A stretch of 64,000 nt of DNA from Levilactobacillus fujinensis. Its GTDB lineage: Bacteria; Bacillota; Bacilli; Lactobacillales; Lactobacillaceae. How positions within the stretch are numbered: the first letter of the stretch is position 1; each line of letters begins with the position of its first letter. Made by a program: the position numbers and the translations under genes. The notes beneath the pieces are model-generated. The model was not told the origin of the DNA. It saw only the letters and a program-made list of their open reading frames with translations, and made no database searches. This document shows positions 63,611-64,000 of the stretch, piece by piece. Location: positions 22,100 to 86,099 of the forward strand of contig NZ_RHNX01000009.1 of the NCBI RefSeq assembly GCF_003946335.1, read 5' to 3'.

Positions 63611-63654
63611 AAAATAAAGCGAACTCTCAAAAAACGAGAGTTCGCTTTATTTTT
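63611..63654. terminator. Strong bidirectional terminator
   Basis: Bases 63611-63628 (AAAATAAAGCGAACTCTC) pair with the exact inverse at 63636-63653. Confidence 0.93.
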
Positions 63655-63882
63655 AAGTTTTCAATACGGTCAGTTATTGGGTGCTTACTGTTATTGAACA
63701 AAATTCGAGAATTTACTACCTCATTTTCTTATAGAATACGAGTTATGTCCCGGATTCTAATAAGATCACCCTCAAGTAACGTTGGCGAATTTTATAATCA
63801 AGTTAGCCACTTAGAATTTAGGACAAAATAAATACACCAAGACGTAAATCTCAGGTATCATTGGAGTTCTCACACAAACAAT

Positions 63883-64000
63883 GGTTCTATGATATTTGGT
63901 GTTGATAGAGAAATCTGTCGACGCCATTTTCTGTATAATAAAAGGGGCACACTGCCCCACATCAACATCGTCGACCAAAACTAATTGAAAGTGAGAATGA
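63883..64000 (+). mobile_element. Possible left end of an insertion sequence, cut by the window edge
   Basis: From GGTTCTATGAT (63883) the sequence has a TATAAT box (63934-63939) and a GGGGCA-CAC-TGCCCC hairpin (63944-63958). A ribosome site GAAAGTGAG lies just before an ATG at 63997, which would be the first codon of a gene running off the right edge. This arrangement is like the left end of ISL3-type elements in lactobacilli, but only the transposase sequence could prove it. Bases 63655-63882 hold no visible gene. Confidence 0.4.

Overview
The window looks like the chromosome of an obligately heterofermentative lactic acid bacterium of the family Lactobacillaceae, most like Levilactobacillus or a relative. 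The grounds are a long xylulose-5-phosphate phosphoketolase gene, an IMP dehydrogenase without CBS domains, YhgE-type and KxYKxGKxW/LPXTG surface proteins, Shine-Dalgarno sites of the AGGAGG type, frequent TTG starts and moderate GC. The left edge holds the 3' end of parB followed by the DUF951-ychF-DUF1129 block, an arrangement commonly found near oriC in Lactobacillales.

Layout. 0-2.4 kb: parB tail, DUF951, ychF, DUF1129. 2.4-7.2 kb: an inverted-repeat (MITE-like) unit, a secreted Ser/Thr-rich protein, a polytopic GT-C-like membrane protein, guaB. 7.7-15.3 kb: an OmpR/VanS-type two-component pair, D,D-carboxypeptidase, a very long YhgE/Pip protein, a GNAT acetyltransferase. 15.5-20 kb: azlCD, an 11-bp direct-repeat array with a mini-ORF and an orphan ribbon-helix-helix protein, cfa, and a membrane-anchored TPR-like protein. 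20.6-28 kb: a ROK repressor broken by an in-frame TAG with an unusual G-rich leader, an AI-2E transporter, gpmA, two small overlapping genes (the second DUF3781), a class-I amidotransferase, and a divergent MFS/TetR pair. 28.2-31.3 kb: a decayed gene copy, then an operon SDR / Rrf2 regulator / SDR / metallo-beta-lactamase-fold hydrolase behind a promoter that carries two palindromic operators. 31.6-37.5 kb: a lipoprotein agmatine-deiminase-like enzyme, a MerR regulator, and an Fe-alcohol dehydrogenase / cyclase / YczE-like operon divergent from a second MerR gene and read from a 19-bp-spacer promoter. 37.4-42 kb: a sortase-signal remnant, a MarR regulator divergent from a DrrAB-like ABC exporter, and a HigB / HigA-ImmA toxin-antitoxin pair. 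42-49 kb: exported proteins, two paralogous secreted tyrosine phosphatases flanking a SWIM zinc-finger gene, and 1.4 kb of gene-free DNA. 49.1-58.6 kb: a small acidic protein and a giant adhesin (about 3009 codons; L-type lectin domain, about 19 MBG repeats, LPQTG anchor) split by one frameshift. 58.7-64 kb: a glutathione S-transferase, a GT8 glycosyltransferase, phosphoketolase, a 3' gene fragment, and what may be the left end of an insertion sequence.

The housekeeping genes (ychF, guaB, gpmA, phosphoketolase) are intact. The accessory genes are mostly small regulator-plus-target cassettes (TetR/MFS, MarR/ABC, MerR/ADH, Rrf2/SDR) and cell-surface functions. Several loci are visibly decaying: the ROK gene, the adhesin, the sorting-signal remnant, the copy of the 24.3 kb gene, and the 3' fragment after phosphoketolase. 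All family assignments come from reading motifs by eye; no database search was run.
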